Assembly (NCBI GenBank): GCA_963599255.1 | Contig: CAVBWS010000053.1 | Coordinates: 1-14,115, forward strand | DNA from: RGIG5612 sp963599255 | GTDB taxonomy: Bacteria > Bacillota > Clostridia > Lachnospirales > Lachnospiraceae | Reading direction: 5' to 3' | DNA length: 14,115 bases | Shown here: positions 1-7,476 of the stretch, piece by piece | Numbering within the stretch: position 1 is the first letter of the stretch | How the letters are laid out: every line of letters starts with the position of its first letter | Notes under the pieces: model-generated | Seen by the model: the letters and a program-made list of their open reading frames with translations, nothing else | Told to the model about the DNA's origin: nothing | The model's database searches: none | Translations under genes and position numbers: made by a program

Positions 1-581
1 TATTAAACCGAGCCATCTTTTATGTAAGCAGGATGGTGTCATCACAAAAGGAACGAGATTTTGCAAATACGAATTACGATGATATCAAGCAGGTGTTCAG
101 CATCTGGATCTGTATGGATATGGATTACAATTGTATGAGCCATATTCACTTGACAAAGGATGATATGTTGAAGCCGCACGACTGGAAAGGCAATCTTGAT
201 CTCCTGAACATCGTGATGATAGGAGTTACGAATGACATCCCTGAGCGCGGTGAGAATTATGAACTGCACCGCCTGATAGGAACACTGCTTTCGGATAAGC
301 TAAAAGAACAAGAAAAGTTGGAGATTATAGAGCGAGAATACAATATTCCGATCAACAGGGAATTACGAGAGGAGGTCACGACAATGTGTAATCTGAGTGA
401 TGGAATTGAGGAGAGAGCTGCAGCGAGAGCTACAAAAAAAGCCACAGCGGAAACTAGGAAGGCAATCATTCTTAAAATGTATAATAGGGGCGATACACTA
501 GAGCAAATCGCAGAAGTAACGGATGTAAGCGAGGAAGATATTGAGAGAATCGTTAGAAAAAAAGACCTGCTTCTTGTTTAA
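1..581 (+). CDS. Rpn-family recombination-promoting nuclease / PD-(D/E)XK transposase-like protein, C-terminal part
   Basis: The reading frame is open from base 3 to the TAA ending at 581, so the true start and the N-terminal nuclease core lie left of the window; the ATG at base 33 is internal (it follows RAIFYVSR, typical mid-protein sequence). Visible are the mid-region signatures of the Lachnospiraceae Rpn/PDDEXK_2 family: SRMVSSQK, the IWICM and CMSHIHLTKDDML strings, then LDLLNIVMIG and the helical segment around REEVTTMCNLSDGIEE. The tail (residues about 130-182 counting from base 33) is charged and ends in a helix-turn-helix-like stretch, LEQIAEVTDVSEEDIERIV. Family members are RecA-independent DNA endonucleases that promote recombination, annotated as transposases or Rpn. 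The catalytic residues cannot be checked because they fall outside. Family assignment is confident; whether the full gene is intact is unknown. Confidence 0.85.
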   Translation, partial: LNRAIFYVSRMVSSQKERDFANTNYDDIKQVFSIWICMDMDYNCMSHIHLTKDDMLKPHDWKGNLDLLNIVMIGVTNDIPERGENYELHRLIGTLLSDKLKEQEKLEIIEREYNIPINRELREEVTTMCNLSDGIEERAAARATKKATAETRKAIILKMYNRGDTLEQIAEVTDVSEEDIERIVRKKDLLLV

Positions 582-582
582 T

Positions 583-678
583 CTTTCTTTAGAATTGATC
601 TCGTCGATATCGAAAATGAACATTGAAGAAATAGAGAGGATTATCAACGAAAACGAGCCGACGCTCTCTCTTACATAA
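583..678 (+). pseudogene. Remnant of a second Rpn-type C-terminal tail
   Basis: Directly after the Rpn stop, in a different frame (codons from 583, TAA at 676-678), the translation runs LELISSISKMNIEEIERII followed by a short unrelated end. It parallels the tail just upstream, LEQIAEVTDVSEEDIERIV, almost residue for residue. It has no plausible start of its own other than an internal ATG at 616 without a good ribosome binding site. I read it as the leftover end of a duplicated or replaced Rpn tail. The similarity is seen directly; the history is inference. Confidence 0.5.
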
Positions 679-705
679 TGATATATACTGCATCCGAAAA
701 ATATA

Positions 706-745
706 AAAAGAGCTGCTATATGTACATACATACAGCAGCTCTTTT
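706..745. terminator. Bidirectional intrinsic terminator between rpn fragment and spoVG
   Basis: A 12-bp perfect stem (706-717 with 734-745, arm AAAAGAGCTGCT) encloses a 16-nt loop. A T run follows it in both directions (CTTTTAT on plus, CTTTTTATATTTTT on minus). It lies between the converging Rpn gene and spoVG, with its near edge 18 bases beyond the spoVG stop, so its main client is probably spoVG. Confidence 0.8.
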
Positions 746-763
746 ATATCGATTAATAAAAAA

Positions 764-1033
764 TCACATACCAGCGTCTAAAAGGGCCTCTTTGTATTTA
801 CTGAGGATAAGGTTCTGAAGAAAGGCGCGGGTTTCTTGGTTTATAGGATGAACTATGTCCTTGTATTCTCCATCTGGGGTCTTGCGACTTGGCATGGCAA
901 TGAACAGTCCTTTTTCACCTTCAATAATCTTAATATCGTGAACAACGAATACATCTTCAATAGTAATAGAAGCGACTGCTTTCATTTTGCCCTCTTTGTT
1001 TATTAACCTTACGATAACATCTGTAATATTCAT
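764..1033 (-). CDS. spoVG: Septation / stage V sporulation regulator SpoVG
   Basis: An 89-residue protein, within the usual 84-97 residue range. Diagnostic strings are MNITDVIVRLIN at the start, then MKAVASITIEDVFVVHDIKIIEG, GLFIAMPSRKTPDGEYKDIVHPIN and a helical C-terminus. SpoVG is a small nucleic-acid-binding regulator that affects septum formation, sporulation and exopolysaccharide or virulence genes in Firmicutes. The ATG at 1033 is chosen because AAGGAG lies 6 bases before it and the family begins at this residue; the frame is open for 12 further codons upstream but has no such support. It is on the minus strand, divergent from pth, and ends in the shared hairpin at 706-745. In Bacillus spoVG lies in the same orientation as pth and mfd, so an inversion is implied. 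No clear SigH promoter was found. Confidence 0.95.
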   Translation of the reverse strand: MNITDVIVRLINKEGKMKAVASITIEDVFVVHDIKIIEGEKGLFIAMPSRKTPDGEYKDIVHPINQETRAFLQNLILSKYKEALLDAGM

Positions 1034-1230
1034 AAAAAACTCCTTGCACGTTACAGAATTGTAGTCCATAAGAAAGCAATAACTAAAATATATTTTTTTG
1101 AGACAAAAGCTATACTAGCATATGTATGGAAAAAACACAAATGAAATTATATCAATATTTTACGGGATTTTTAGAAATGAAAAAATATTTTATGTATGGA
1201 CAATGAAACAAGAACCCTTATAATAGCATT
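1034..1230. promoter_or_regulatory. AT-rich divergent control region spoVG / pth
   Basis: A 197-base gap between the divergent spoVG and pth starts. It holds the spoVG ribosome binding site, the pth promoter (separate entry), a perfect minus-strand TATAAT at 1146-1151 that lacks a good -35, and two copies of TATGTATGGA at 1121-1130 and 1191-1200. The second copy overlaps the pth -35. No open frame of interest and no copy of the palindromic repeat family is present. Confidence 0.5.
1197..1224 (+). promoter_or_regulatory. Sigma-A-type promoter of pth, predicting a leaderless mRNA
   Basis: The -35 is TGGACA (1197-1202, five of six consensus bases), the spacer 16 bases, the -10 a perfect TATAAT (1219-1224). 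The expected start point, six to seven bases past the -10, is the A of the pth ATG at 1231. No Shine-Dalgarno sequence lies before that ATG, which agrees with leaderless translation. Confidence 0.6.
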
Positions 1231-1788
1231 ATGTATTTAATAGTTGGATTGGGCAACCCGACAGCAAAATATGATCATACCAGACACAATGCAGGCTTCG
1301 ACTGCATTGATATTCTGGCGCAGAGATTGTCCGTAAAAGTCAGCCAGTCAGCCCATAGGGCGCTGCTGGGAAAGGGCCGGATAGGAAGCGAGAAGGTGAT
1401 ATTGGCCAAGCCTCAGACTTTTATGAATCTCAGCGGTCAGGCTGTGGCTGCCATTATGAATTTTTACAAAATTGACAATGAACACCTGATAGTTATATAT
1501 GATGATTCTGATCTGGACGCAGGGAAGCTGCGCATCAGAAAGAGCGGTTCGGCCGGCGGACACAATGGCATGAAGGACATCATCAAAATGACCGGAACTC
1601 AAGATTTTACGCGAATTCGCATAGGCATAGGCCATCGTCCGGAATATATGGATATGGTGGACTTCGTGCTGGGGCGTGCACAGGGGGAGGACAGGAAGCT
1701 GATGCAGGAGGCCTTCGAGAAGGCAGCCGATGCAGCGCAGGATATTATCGTAAACGGTGCAGACCACGCCATGAATGCTTATAATTGA
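1231..1788 (+). CDS. pth: Peptidyl-tRNA hydrolase
   Basis: Cytosolic esterase that frees tRNA from peptidyl-tRNAs dropped by stalled ribosomes. 185 residues, normal for bacterial Pth. The start MYLIVGLGNP matches the family start. Active-site residues are visible: N9 in GLGNP, catalytic H19 in TRHNAGF, N66 in TFMNLSG, D91 in VIYDDSDL, and H111/N112 in GGHNGMKD. The start is unusual in having no ribosome binding site; a TATAAT ends only 6 bases before the ATG. Its TGA overlaps the mfd ATG by one base (TGATG), pointing to one transcript and coupled translation. Order pth-mfd is conserved in many Firmicutes. Confidence 0.97.
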   Translation: MYLIVGLGNPTAKYDHTRHNAGFDCIDILAQRLSVKVSQSAHRALLGKGRIGSEKVILAKPQTFMNLSGQAVAAIMNFYKIDNEHLIVIYDDSDLDAGKLRIRKSGSAGGHNGMKDIIKMTGTQDFTRIRIGIGHRPEYMDMVDFVLGRAQGEDRKLMQEAFEKAADAAQDIIVNGADHAMNAYN

Positions 1789-4700
1789 TGACAGAATTTT
1801 TAGCGAACTTACCTCAATATCATATTTTACAGAGAGATCTCGGTGAGAGCAGATGTATTCAGATAGAAGGTTGTGTGCCTTCTCAGACGGAACATCTGCT
1901 TAGTGTGCTGGGACGGGAATACGACTTCACGGTTATAGTAGCGGCCGATGAACAGGATGCGGCCGAGATCAAGGGACGAATGCAGGCATTTGACAGGGAG
2001 ACCATGACTTATCCTGCCAGGGATCCGGTGTTTTTCAAGGCAGATATTCAGGGAAGCTTCTTGTCTCAGCAGCGAACCGAGGTGGTCCAGCGGATATTTG
2101 AAGATCGCAGGTGCAGCATAGTAACCACCCTGGATGCCTTCTATGATGAATTAAGTTCCATCTCCGAGATTAAGGAAAATATCATAACCATAAAAACCGG
2201 CGGCACTCTTGACGAGCAGAAGCTGGCTGAAAAATTGGTAGGCTTAGGTTATATAAATGAATCTCAGGTCACAGGCCGCGGAGAATTTTCCATAAGAGGC
2301 AATATTATCGACGTGTTCCCATTTGCCGCACAGGCGCCATACAGGATAGACCTGTTCGGCGACGAGGTAGACACTATCAAGTTATTTGACACGTCTAGCC
2401 AGCGCTCCGTGGAAAGCGTTGACGAGGTGGTCATATTCCCGGGAGCAGATGCAAGCTTCTATAAGGATATAGAAGACGAGCACGAGGGAGCGGCAGATAA
2501 GGAAAAGGGCGGCATTTGTGCAAATGCTGCCGGACAGAAGGGCTTCTTACAATATTTTGAAGGTAAGAAGGTGTTGTTTGCCATATATGAGCCAGTCAGG
2601 ATAATTAAAAGCCTTATGGGCATGAATCCGCTGGCTGCAAGTGAGGGAGATGTTTCGGACATAACGGGTGACGCGGAAGTGATCTCCCGGAAAATAGAGG
2701 ATGCAAGAAATGTAATGCGTGATCTGTCACGCAGATCCAGCATATTCTTTACATCCATCGGGGGCAGCATAGAAGGCATTGATATATACAGAAATATCAC
2801 GATAAATGCCAGGAATATCGCTTCTTATAATGGCCGTTTCCTGGAAATGGTGGAGGATCTCAGAAAATATCGAAAGGACGGATATCGTGTTGTGCTTCAG
2901 TGCGCAAGTGAGGTGCGTGCCGAGAACATGATAAAAAATCTGGCTGACAACGGCATAACCATAGGCCCTATAGAGGCGGACCCTGCCCGTAAGATCAAGG
3001 CATCTGACATTCAGGTGACCCTGGGATATGCAAGAGTAGGATTCGAATATCCGGATATAAAATTCTCGCTGATTACCGAGGTCGATATATTCGGTCAGAA
3101 AAAGGTCAGAAAGAAGAAGAAAAAGTACACAGGCGATCCCATCAAGGAATTCTCGGATCTTAATGTGGGCGACTATGTGGTGCATGAGCAGCATGGCGTA
3201 GGTATATATGAAGGAATCGAAAGAATCAAGGTTGACGGCATAGAGAAGGATTATATGAAGATAGGATATGCCAAGCAGGCAAGTCTCTATGTTCTGGCAA
3301 CCCAGTTCGACAAGATTCAAAAATACGGCGGCAGCGAGGGCGCCAAGCCGAAATTAAATAAATTAGGCGGCAAGGAATGGACTAATACCAAGGCCAGAGT
3401 CCGTGCAGCCGTGCAGGATATAGCAGAGGATCTGGTTAAGCTATACGCATCAAGGCAGATGCAGCAGGGATATAAATACAGTCCTGATACAGTATGGCAG
3501 AGGGAGTTCGAAGACAGCTTCGAATATGAGGAAACCGACGATCAGCTGCGGGCAATAGAGGCCATTAAGCAGGACATGGAATCCGGCCGCATAATGGACA
3601 GGCTCATTTGCGGCGATGTGGGATTCGGCAAGACGGAGGTGGCCATCAGGGCGGCGTTTAAGGCGGTTCAGGACGGCAAACAGGTGGCTTTTCTGACGCC
3701 TACTACAATACTGGCTCAGCAGCATTACAACACGCTTGTAAGGCGAATGGGCAATTATCCTGTCACAGTCAGGATGCTGTCTCGGTTCGTTACCGGCTCT
3801 CAGCAGCATGCCGCTCTTAAGGAGCTGGCAAATGGACAGGCGGATATTGTGGTGGGAACTCACAGACTTCTGTCTAAAGACGTTAAATTCAAAGATCTGG
3901 GGCTTCTCATTGTGGATGAGGAGCAGAGATTCGGCGTTACTCATAAGGAGAAGATCAAGCAGCTCAGGAAGAATGTAGACGTAATCACCCTCAGCGCGAC
4001 GCCTATTCCGAGAACTCTTCACATGAGCCTCACCGGCATCAGGGACATGAGCGTGCTTACGGAGCCTCCGGTGGACAGACTGCCTATACAGACCTATGTT
4101 ATGGAATATTCAGACGATGCCGTGAAGGAAGCTATAACCAGGGAACTGGCTCGCGGCGGTCAGATATATTATGTGTACAACCGAACGGGCAACATAGACT
4201 TGATCGCAGATAAGATACAGCAGATGGTACCCCAGGCCAATGTCTCCTACGCTCACGGTCAGATGGCGGCCAAGGAGTTGGAGCAGATCATGTACAGCTT
4301 CGTATCCGGAGAGATAGACGTGCTGGTCTCCACCACCATCATTGAAACGGGATTAGATATATCTAATGTTAATACCATTATCATACATGATTCGGATAAG
4401 TTCGGTTTATCCCAGCTGTACCAGCTGCGCGGCAGAGTAGGACGCTCCAACAGGACCTCTTACGCCTTCCTGATGTACAGAAAGGATAAGCTGATCAAGG
4501 AAGTGGCCGAGAAACGTCTCAAAGCCATAAGGGAATTCTCAGACCTGGGCAGCGGGATCAAGATCGCCATGAGAGACCTGGAGATAAGAGGCGCAGGCAA
4601 TGTACTGGGTGCGGAGCAGTCCGGTCATATGGAAGCAGTCGGTTACGAGCTGTATTGCAAGATGCTGAATCAGGCAGTTGCAGTCCTTAAGGGAGAGCAG

Positions 4701-5213
4701 CCTGAGGAGGACTTCGAAACCACCATAGACCTGGATGTAGACGGATTCATACCTGCATCATACATTGTCAATGAATTCGAAAGACTTAACATGTATAAGA
4801 GGATTTCGGCTATTTCCGGCCGGGAGGATCTGGAAGATCTGGAGCTGGAGCTTAAGGACAGATTCGGCGATGTGCCGAAGGTTACAGAGAATCTGCTCTA
4901 CGTGGCCCTCATAAAGGCCAAGGCGCATGAAAGATATGTAGTAGAGATAACCAATGCCAAGACCCAGCCTGCACAGAGTGCAGCGCGCAGCAATAAGTCT
5001 AAGGCATTTAAGATAAGCATACTTAAGACGGCTCCGGTGGATACATATAAGATGCTGGGAGTTTTGAAGGACCATGCAGACGAGCTTAAATTCGTAGCGG
5101 ATACTAATCCGTATTTTATTTATACACCGGTCAAATCTCCTGCAAATCTCAGGGAAACGGGGCAGACTTTAACAAAATTTTTTGATATACTACTACAGAT
5201 ATTGGAAAAATAG
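1788..5213 (+). CDS. mfd: Transcription-repair coupling factor Mfd
   Basis: ATP-driven DNA translocase that removes RNA polymerase stalled at lesions and recruits UvrA. 1141 residues, full length for the family. In order: UvrB-like N-terminal module (about 1-330, with RGEFSIRGNIIDVFP), a linker, the CarD-like RNA polymerase interaction domain starting near 455 (VGDYVVHEQHGVGIYEG), then the RecG-like motor: TPTTILAQQH, Walker A GDVGFGKT at 609-616, DEEQRFG from 710, TLSATPIPRTLHMSL, GRVGRSNRTSYA from 882 and the translocation motif around RGAGN at 934-938. The C-terminal TRCF domain follows. ATG 1788 is preferred to the TTG one codon earlier because it forms the TGATG overlap with pth. No ribosome binding site of its own is seen. 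No frameshift or missing motif. Confidence 0.97.
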   Translation: MTEFLANLPQYHILQRDLGESRCIQIEGCVPSQTEHLLSVLGREYDFTVIVAADEQDAAEIKGRMQAFDRETMTYPARDPVFFKADIQGSFLSQQRTEVVQRIFEDRRCSIVTTLDAFYDELSSISEIKENIITIKTGGTLDEQKLAEKLVGLGYINESQVTGRGEFSIRGNIIDVFPFAAQAPYRIDLFGDEVDTIKLFDTSSQRSVESVDEVVIFPGADASFYKDIEDEHEGAADKEKGGICANAAGQKGFLQYFEGKKVLFAIYEPVRIIKSLMGMNPLAASEGDVSDITGDAEVISRKIEDARNVMRDLSRRSSIFFTSIGGSIEGIDIYRNITINARNIASYNGRFLEMVEDLRKYRKDGYRVVLQCASEVRAENMIKNLADNGITIGPIEADPARKIKASDIQVTLGYARVGFEYPDIKFSLITEVDIFGQKKVRKKKKKYTGDPIKEFSDLNVGDYVVHEQHGVGIYEGIERIKVDGIEKDYMKIGYAKQASLYVLATQFDKIQKYGGSEGAKPKLNKLGGKEWTNTKARVRAAVQDIAEDLVKLYASRQMQQGYKYSPDTVWQREFEDSFEYEETDDQLRAIEAIKQDMESGRIMDRLICGDVGFGKTEVAIRAAFKAVQDGKQVAFLTPTTILAQQHYNTLVRRMGNYPVTVRMLSRFVTGSQQHAALKELANGQADIVVGTHRLLSKDVKFKDLGLLIVDEEQRFGVTHKEKIKQLRKNVDVITLSATPIPRTLHMSLTGIRDMSVLTEPPVDRLPIQTYVMEYSDDAVKEAITRELARGGQIYYVYNRTGNIDLIADKIQQMVPQANVSYAHGQMAAKELEQIMYSFVSGEIDVLVSTTIIETGLDISNVNTIIIHDSDKFGLSQLYQLRGRVGRSNRTSYAFLMYRKDKLIKEVAEKRLKAIREFSDLGSGIKIAMRDLEIRGAGNVLGAEQSGHMEAVGYELYCKMLNQAVAVLKGEQPEEDFETTIDLDVDGFIPASYIVNEFERLNMYKRISAISGREDLEDLELELKDRFGDVPKVTENLLYVALIKAKAHERYVVEITNAKTQPAQSAARSNKSKAFKISILKTAPVDTYKMLGVLKDHADELKFVADTNPYFIYTPVKSPANLRETGQTLTKFFDILLQILEK

Positions 5214-5263
5214 TCGACATGCCGCAGGCTATCAGAAAGTTAAGGATAGTTTGTCTATTGCCT

Positions 5264-5349
5264 GTGAGCCGGGACGGCGCAGCATCAGCGGGGAATTAAT
5301 ATATGCAAGGAGATTTCGAGCTGCGGCTGCATGACGAGGTTTACGGCAC
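5264..5349 (-). repeat. Intergenic palindromic repeat, copy A (reverse orientation, diverged)
   Basis: Between mfd and mnmA. The left end reads GCCGGGACGGCGCAG, the right end GAGGTTTACGGCAC, i.e. the family's two ends in reverse. The middle keeps recognisable pieces (CAGCGGGGA, TTTCGAGCTG, GGCTGCATGACGAGG) but has diverged and gained an AT-rich stretch. Terminal arms pair as GTG(a)GCC with GGCAC with one bulged base. It is the oldest-looking copy by divergence. Confidence 0.7.
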
Positions 5350-5435
5350 ATAGGTGGTTAACAAGTGATTAGCGGCGGCATTTTACAGCAATTATGTAAG
5401 GAACAAGGGTGGAACGTCAGAAAGAGAGAAGGATT

Positions 5436-6575
5436 ATGGCTAACATTCAGAAAAAGGATAGTATACTTGTAGCAATGAGCGGCGGAGTAGATTCTTCGGC
5501 GGTGGCACTTATACTGCAGAAAGCAGGATTTAAGGTTAAGGGAGCTATTTTAAGGTTGCATGATGCTGACATGTCTGCCGATGATCTTATTAACGGCAAG
5601 CTTCCTGCATCTATATGGTATGCAAGAGAAGTAGCCCGCAAATTAAGATTAGATTTCTCCATTATTGATATCAGAAAAGAATTTGCCGAAGGCGTAATGA
5701 GATTTTTTGCTGAGCAGCATGCCATAGGACAAGAGCCGAATCCTTGTATATACTGTAACAGTGAGCTTAAGCTTCCGCAGATGTTCCGGATGGCAGAAGA
5801 ATTAGGCTGCAGCAAGGTAGCCAGCGGACATTATGCCAGAATACAGTATGATGAGGCAGCAGGAAGATATACCATAAGAAAAGCTAAGGACAGATCCCAG
5901 GATCAGAGTTATATGCTCTATAACCTGACACAGGATATGTTGGCTAAACTCATTACACCCCTTGGTGAATATGAGAAGAGCGAGGTAAGAGAGATCGCAG
6001 CCAAGGCAGGCCTTAAAAATGCCCACGTTCCGGACAGCTGCGAGGTATGTTTCGTTCCTGACGGCGACTACTCAGCATTTGTCAGAGACAGGCTCAAGAT
6101 GGCCAGCGATCTGGGCTTTATTATAGGCGAGATTCCGGGACTTATTCCGGGCAATATCATTGACAGAGACGGCCGCATTATCGGAAGACATGAAGGCCTG
6201 GTAAATTATGTGGTAGGCCAGAGAACCGGGCTGGATGAGACTATTCCTGCTGAGCTGTGTGTATATCGTAAGATCGCGCAGACCAACGAGCTTGTATTGG
6301 CACCGGAAGAAGACATGTATATGAACAACGTGATTCTGGAAAATGTTAATTACGTAAGTCTCGGGGCGATCCCGGGAGGTCAGATGCGGGCAAATGTCAA
6401 GTTCAGATATGAGCAGCAGGAATACTCGGCGACAGTTAAGGCGCAGGAGGACGGAACACTGGCGTTGCAGCTTGATGAGAAGGTGCGATTATTAGCATCA
6501 GGCAGAAGCGTTACCTTATATGATGACGATCTGCTGATCGCCGGAGGCTTCATCAAAGAAACGGGGATGCTGTAG
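5436..6575 (+). CDS. mnmA: tRNA-specific 2-thiouridylase MnmA
   Basis: Puts the sulfur on C2 of the wobble uridine of tRNAs for Lys, Glu and Gln, using ATP to adenylate the base and a persulfide carried by cysteine. 379 residues from this ATG, close to the usual 360-375. Visible: the PP-loop AMSGGVDSS (SGGVDSS at 15-21), catalytic nucleophile C104 in NPCIYCN, the ASGHYARI and DQSYMLYNL strings, the second catalytic cysteine C205 in DSCEVCFVPDGDY, then GRHEGLVNYVVGQRTGL and the C-terminal beta-barrel. Usually the first part of that second motif is DSxxxCF without the additional cysteine seen here at C202. Start choice is uncertain: the ATG has AGAAGG only 3 bases away, while a GTG at 5409 (nine codons longer) has AAGGA six bases upstream. 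Flanked by palindromic copies A and B. Confidence 0.93.
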   Translation: MANIQKKDSILVAMSGGVDSSAVALILQKAGFKVKGAILRLHDADMSADDLINGKLPASIWYAREVARKLRLDFSIIDIRKEFAEGVMRFFAEQHAIGQEPNPCIYCNSELKLPQMFRMAEELGCSKVASGHYARIQYDEAAGRYTIRKAKDRSQDQSYMLYNLTQDMLAKLITPLGEYEKSEVREIAAKAGLKNAHVPDSCEVCFVPDGDYSAFVRDRLKMASDLGFIIGEIPGLIPGNIIDRDGRIIGRHEGLVNYVVGQRTGLDETIPAELCVYRKIAQTNELVLAPEEDMYMNNVILENVNYVSLGAIPGGQMRANVKFRYEQQEYSATVKAQEDGTLALQLDEKVRLLASGRSVTLYDDDLLIAGGFIKETGML

Positions 6576-6612
6576 ACGGCAGTATCATGTTGAAGACGAG
6601 AAACTGGCTGCG

Positions 6613-6675
6613 CCCGTGCCGGGACGGCGCAGTCCACTGCGAGAAAACAATCAGCGCCGAGGTTCACGGCACGGG
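6613..6675 (-). repeat. Intergenic palindromic repeat, copy B (reverse orientation, internally deleted)
   Basis: 63 bp between mnmA and nth. Ends are a perfect 8-bp inverted repeat, CCCGTGCC (6613-6620) and GGCACGGG (6668-6675). Pairing continues outward to 6605/6683 with G-U pairs and one mismatch. Compared with copy C2 it lacks about 27 bases of the middle, with GCG at the junction, as expected for deletion between short direct repeats. It still contains GAGAAAACAATCAGCG, the other strand of the family's GTTTTC region. Confidence 0.85.
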
Positions 6676-6699
6676 TGTAACCGTTTGTAGATAAATGAT

Positions 6700-7341
6700 A
6701 TGACACAGCAGGAATATGTAAATAAAATTCTGAAGGCGCTGGATGAACACTACGGCACGGACAAGGTGTGCTGGCTACACCATGATAATGCGTGGCAGCT
6801 TCTTATAGCAACCATATTGTCGGCGCAGTGTACGGATGCCAGAGTTAATATCGTAACTAAGGATTTGTTCGTAAAATATCCTGACATTCAGGCATTTGCC
6901 GAGGCAGACCTGAAGGAACTTGAGCAAGATATCCACTCAACAGGGTTCTACCGTAATAAGGCTAAAAATATAATAGCCTGTTCTAAGATGCTGCTGGAGG
7001 AATACGGCGGCGTGGTACCGTCAGATATTAATGAGCTGGTGAAGCTTCCGGGAGTGGGAAGAAAGACTGCCAATGTCATAAGGGGCAATATATACGATAT
7101 CCCGTCTATTGTAGTTGACACTCATGTGGGAAGGATTTCTAGAAAGCTGGGTTTGACGGATCATGAAGATCCGGAGAAGGTAGAACATGATCTAGAGAGA
7201 GTTCTTCCTAAGGATCACTGGATATTGTGGAATATCCAGATCATTGCCCATGGGCGTACCATCTGTACAGCAAGGAAACCTGCGTGCACAGAATGTTTTC
7301 TCAGCCGGTATTGCCCGTCGGCGAATAATTGCAGTCAGTAA
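6700..7341 (+). CDS. nth: Endonuclease III (DNA glycosylase / AP lyase)
   Basis: Base-excision repair enzyme that removes oxidised pyrimidines and cuts the abasic site. 213 residues, full length. The helix-hairpin-helix LPGVGRKTANVI carries catalytic lysine K122; catalytic aspartate D140 lies in VVDTHVGRI. The C-terminal [4Fe-4S] cluster is intact with the exact C-x6-C-x2-C-x5-C spacing (C189, C196, C199, C205). LLIATILSAQCTD near residue 40 is also typical. No clear ribosome binding site precedes the ATG; the start fits the family. It lies 24 bases after palindromic copy B, which may therefore be in its leader. Confidence 0.96.
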   Translation: MTQQEYVNKILKALDEHYGTDKVCWLHHDNAWQLLIATILSAQCTDARVNIVTKDLFVKYPDIQAFAEADLKELEQDIHSTGFYRNKAKNIIACSKMLLEEYGGVVPSDINELVKLPGVGRKTANVIRGNIYDIPSIVVDTHVGRISRKLGLTDHEDPEKVEHDLERVLPKDHWILWNIQIIAHGRTICTARKPACTECFLSRYCPSANNCSQ

Positions 7342-7476
7342 CAAGCGGCAGCTGCTCAACTGATATAAGCATGGATATGATTCCTGTATAACAGCTTTAA
7401 ATTAACTGCACCACGTCACTTGCCTATTTTCCGCCTGGCGGATTGAATAATAATCGGGCAAGGATATTTTATATTT
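7342..7476. other. Gap between nth and the AIR-synthase-like gene
   Basis: 135 bases with no repeat-family copy and no convincing terminator; CCGCCTGGCGG (around 7430-7440) is a palindrome without a T run. The frame of the next gene is closed here by a TGA at 7444-7446, so the missing N-terminal domain of that gene is not hidden in this gap in frame. Confidence 0.4.

Noticed and set aside
1034..1069. Longer spoVG start
   Set aside because: The 12 extra codons overlay the AAGGAG ribosome binding site of the ATG at 1033 and match nothing in the family.
1146..1175. Minus-strand TATAAT as the spoVG promoter
   Set aside because: The -10 is perfect but no acceptable -35 lies 16-18 bases away; kept only as a mention.
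7430..7440. Terminator after nth
   Set aside because: CCGCCTGGCGG is a palindrome with almost no loop and no following T run.
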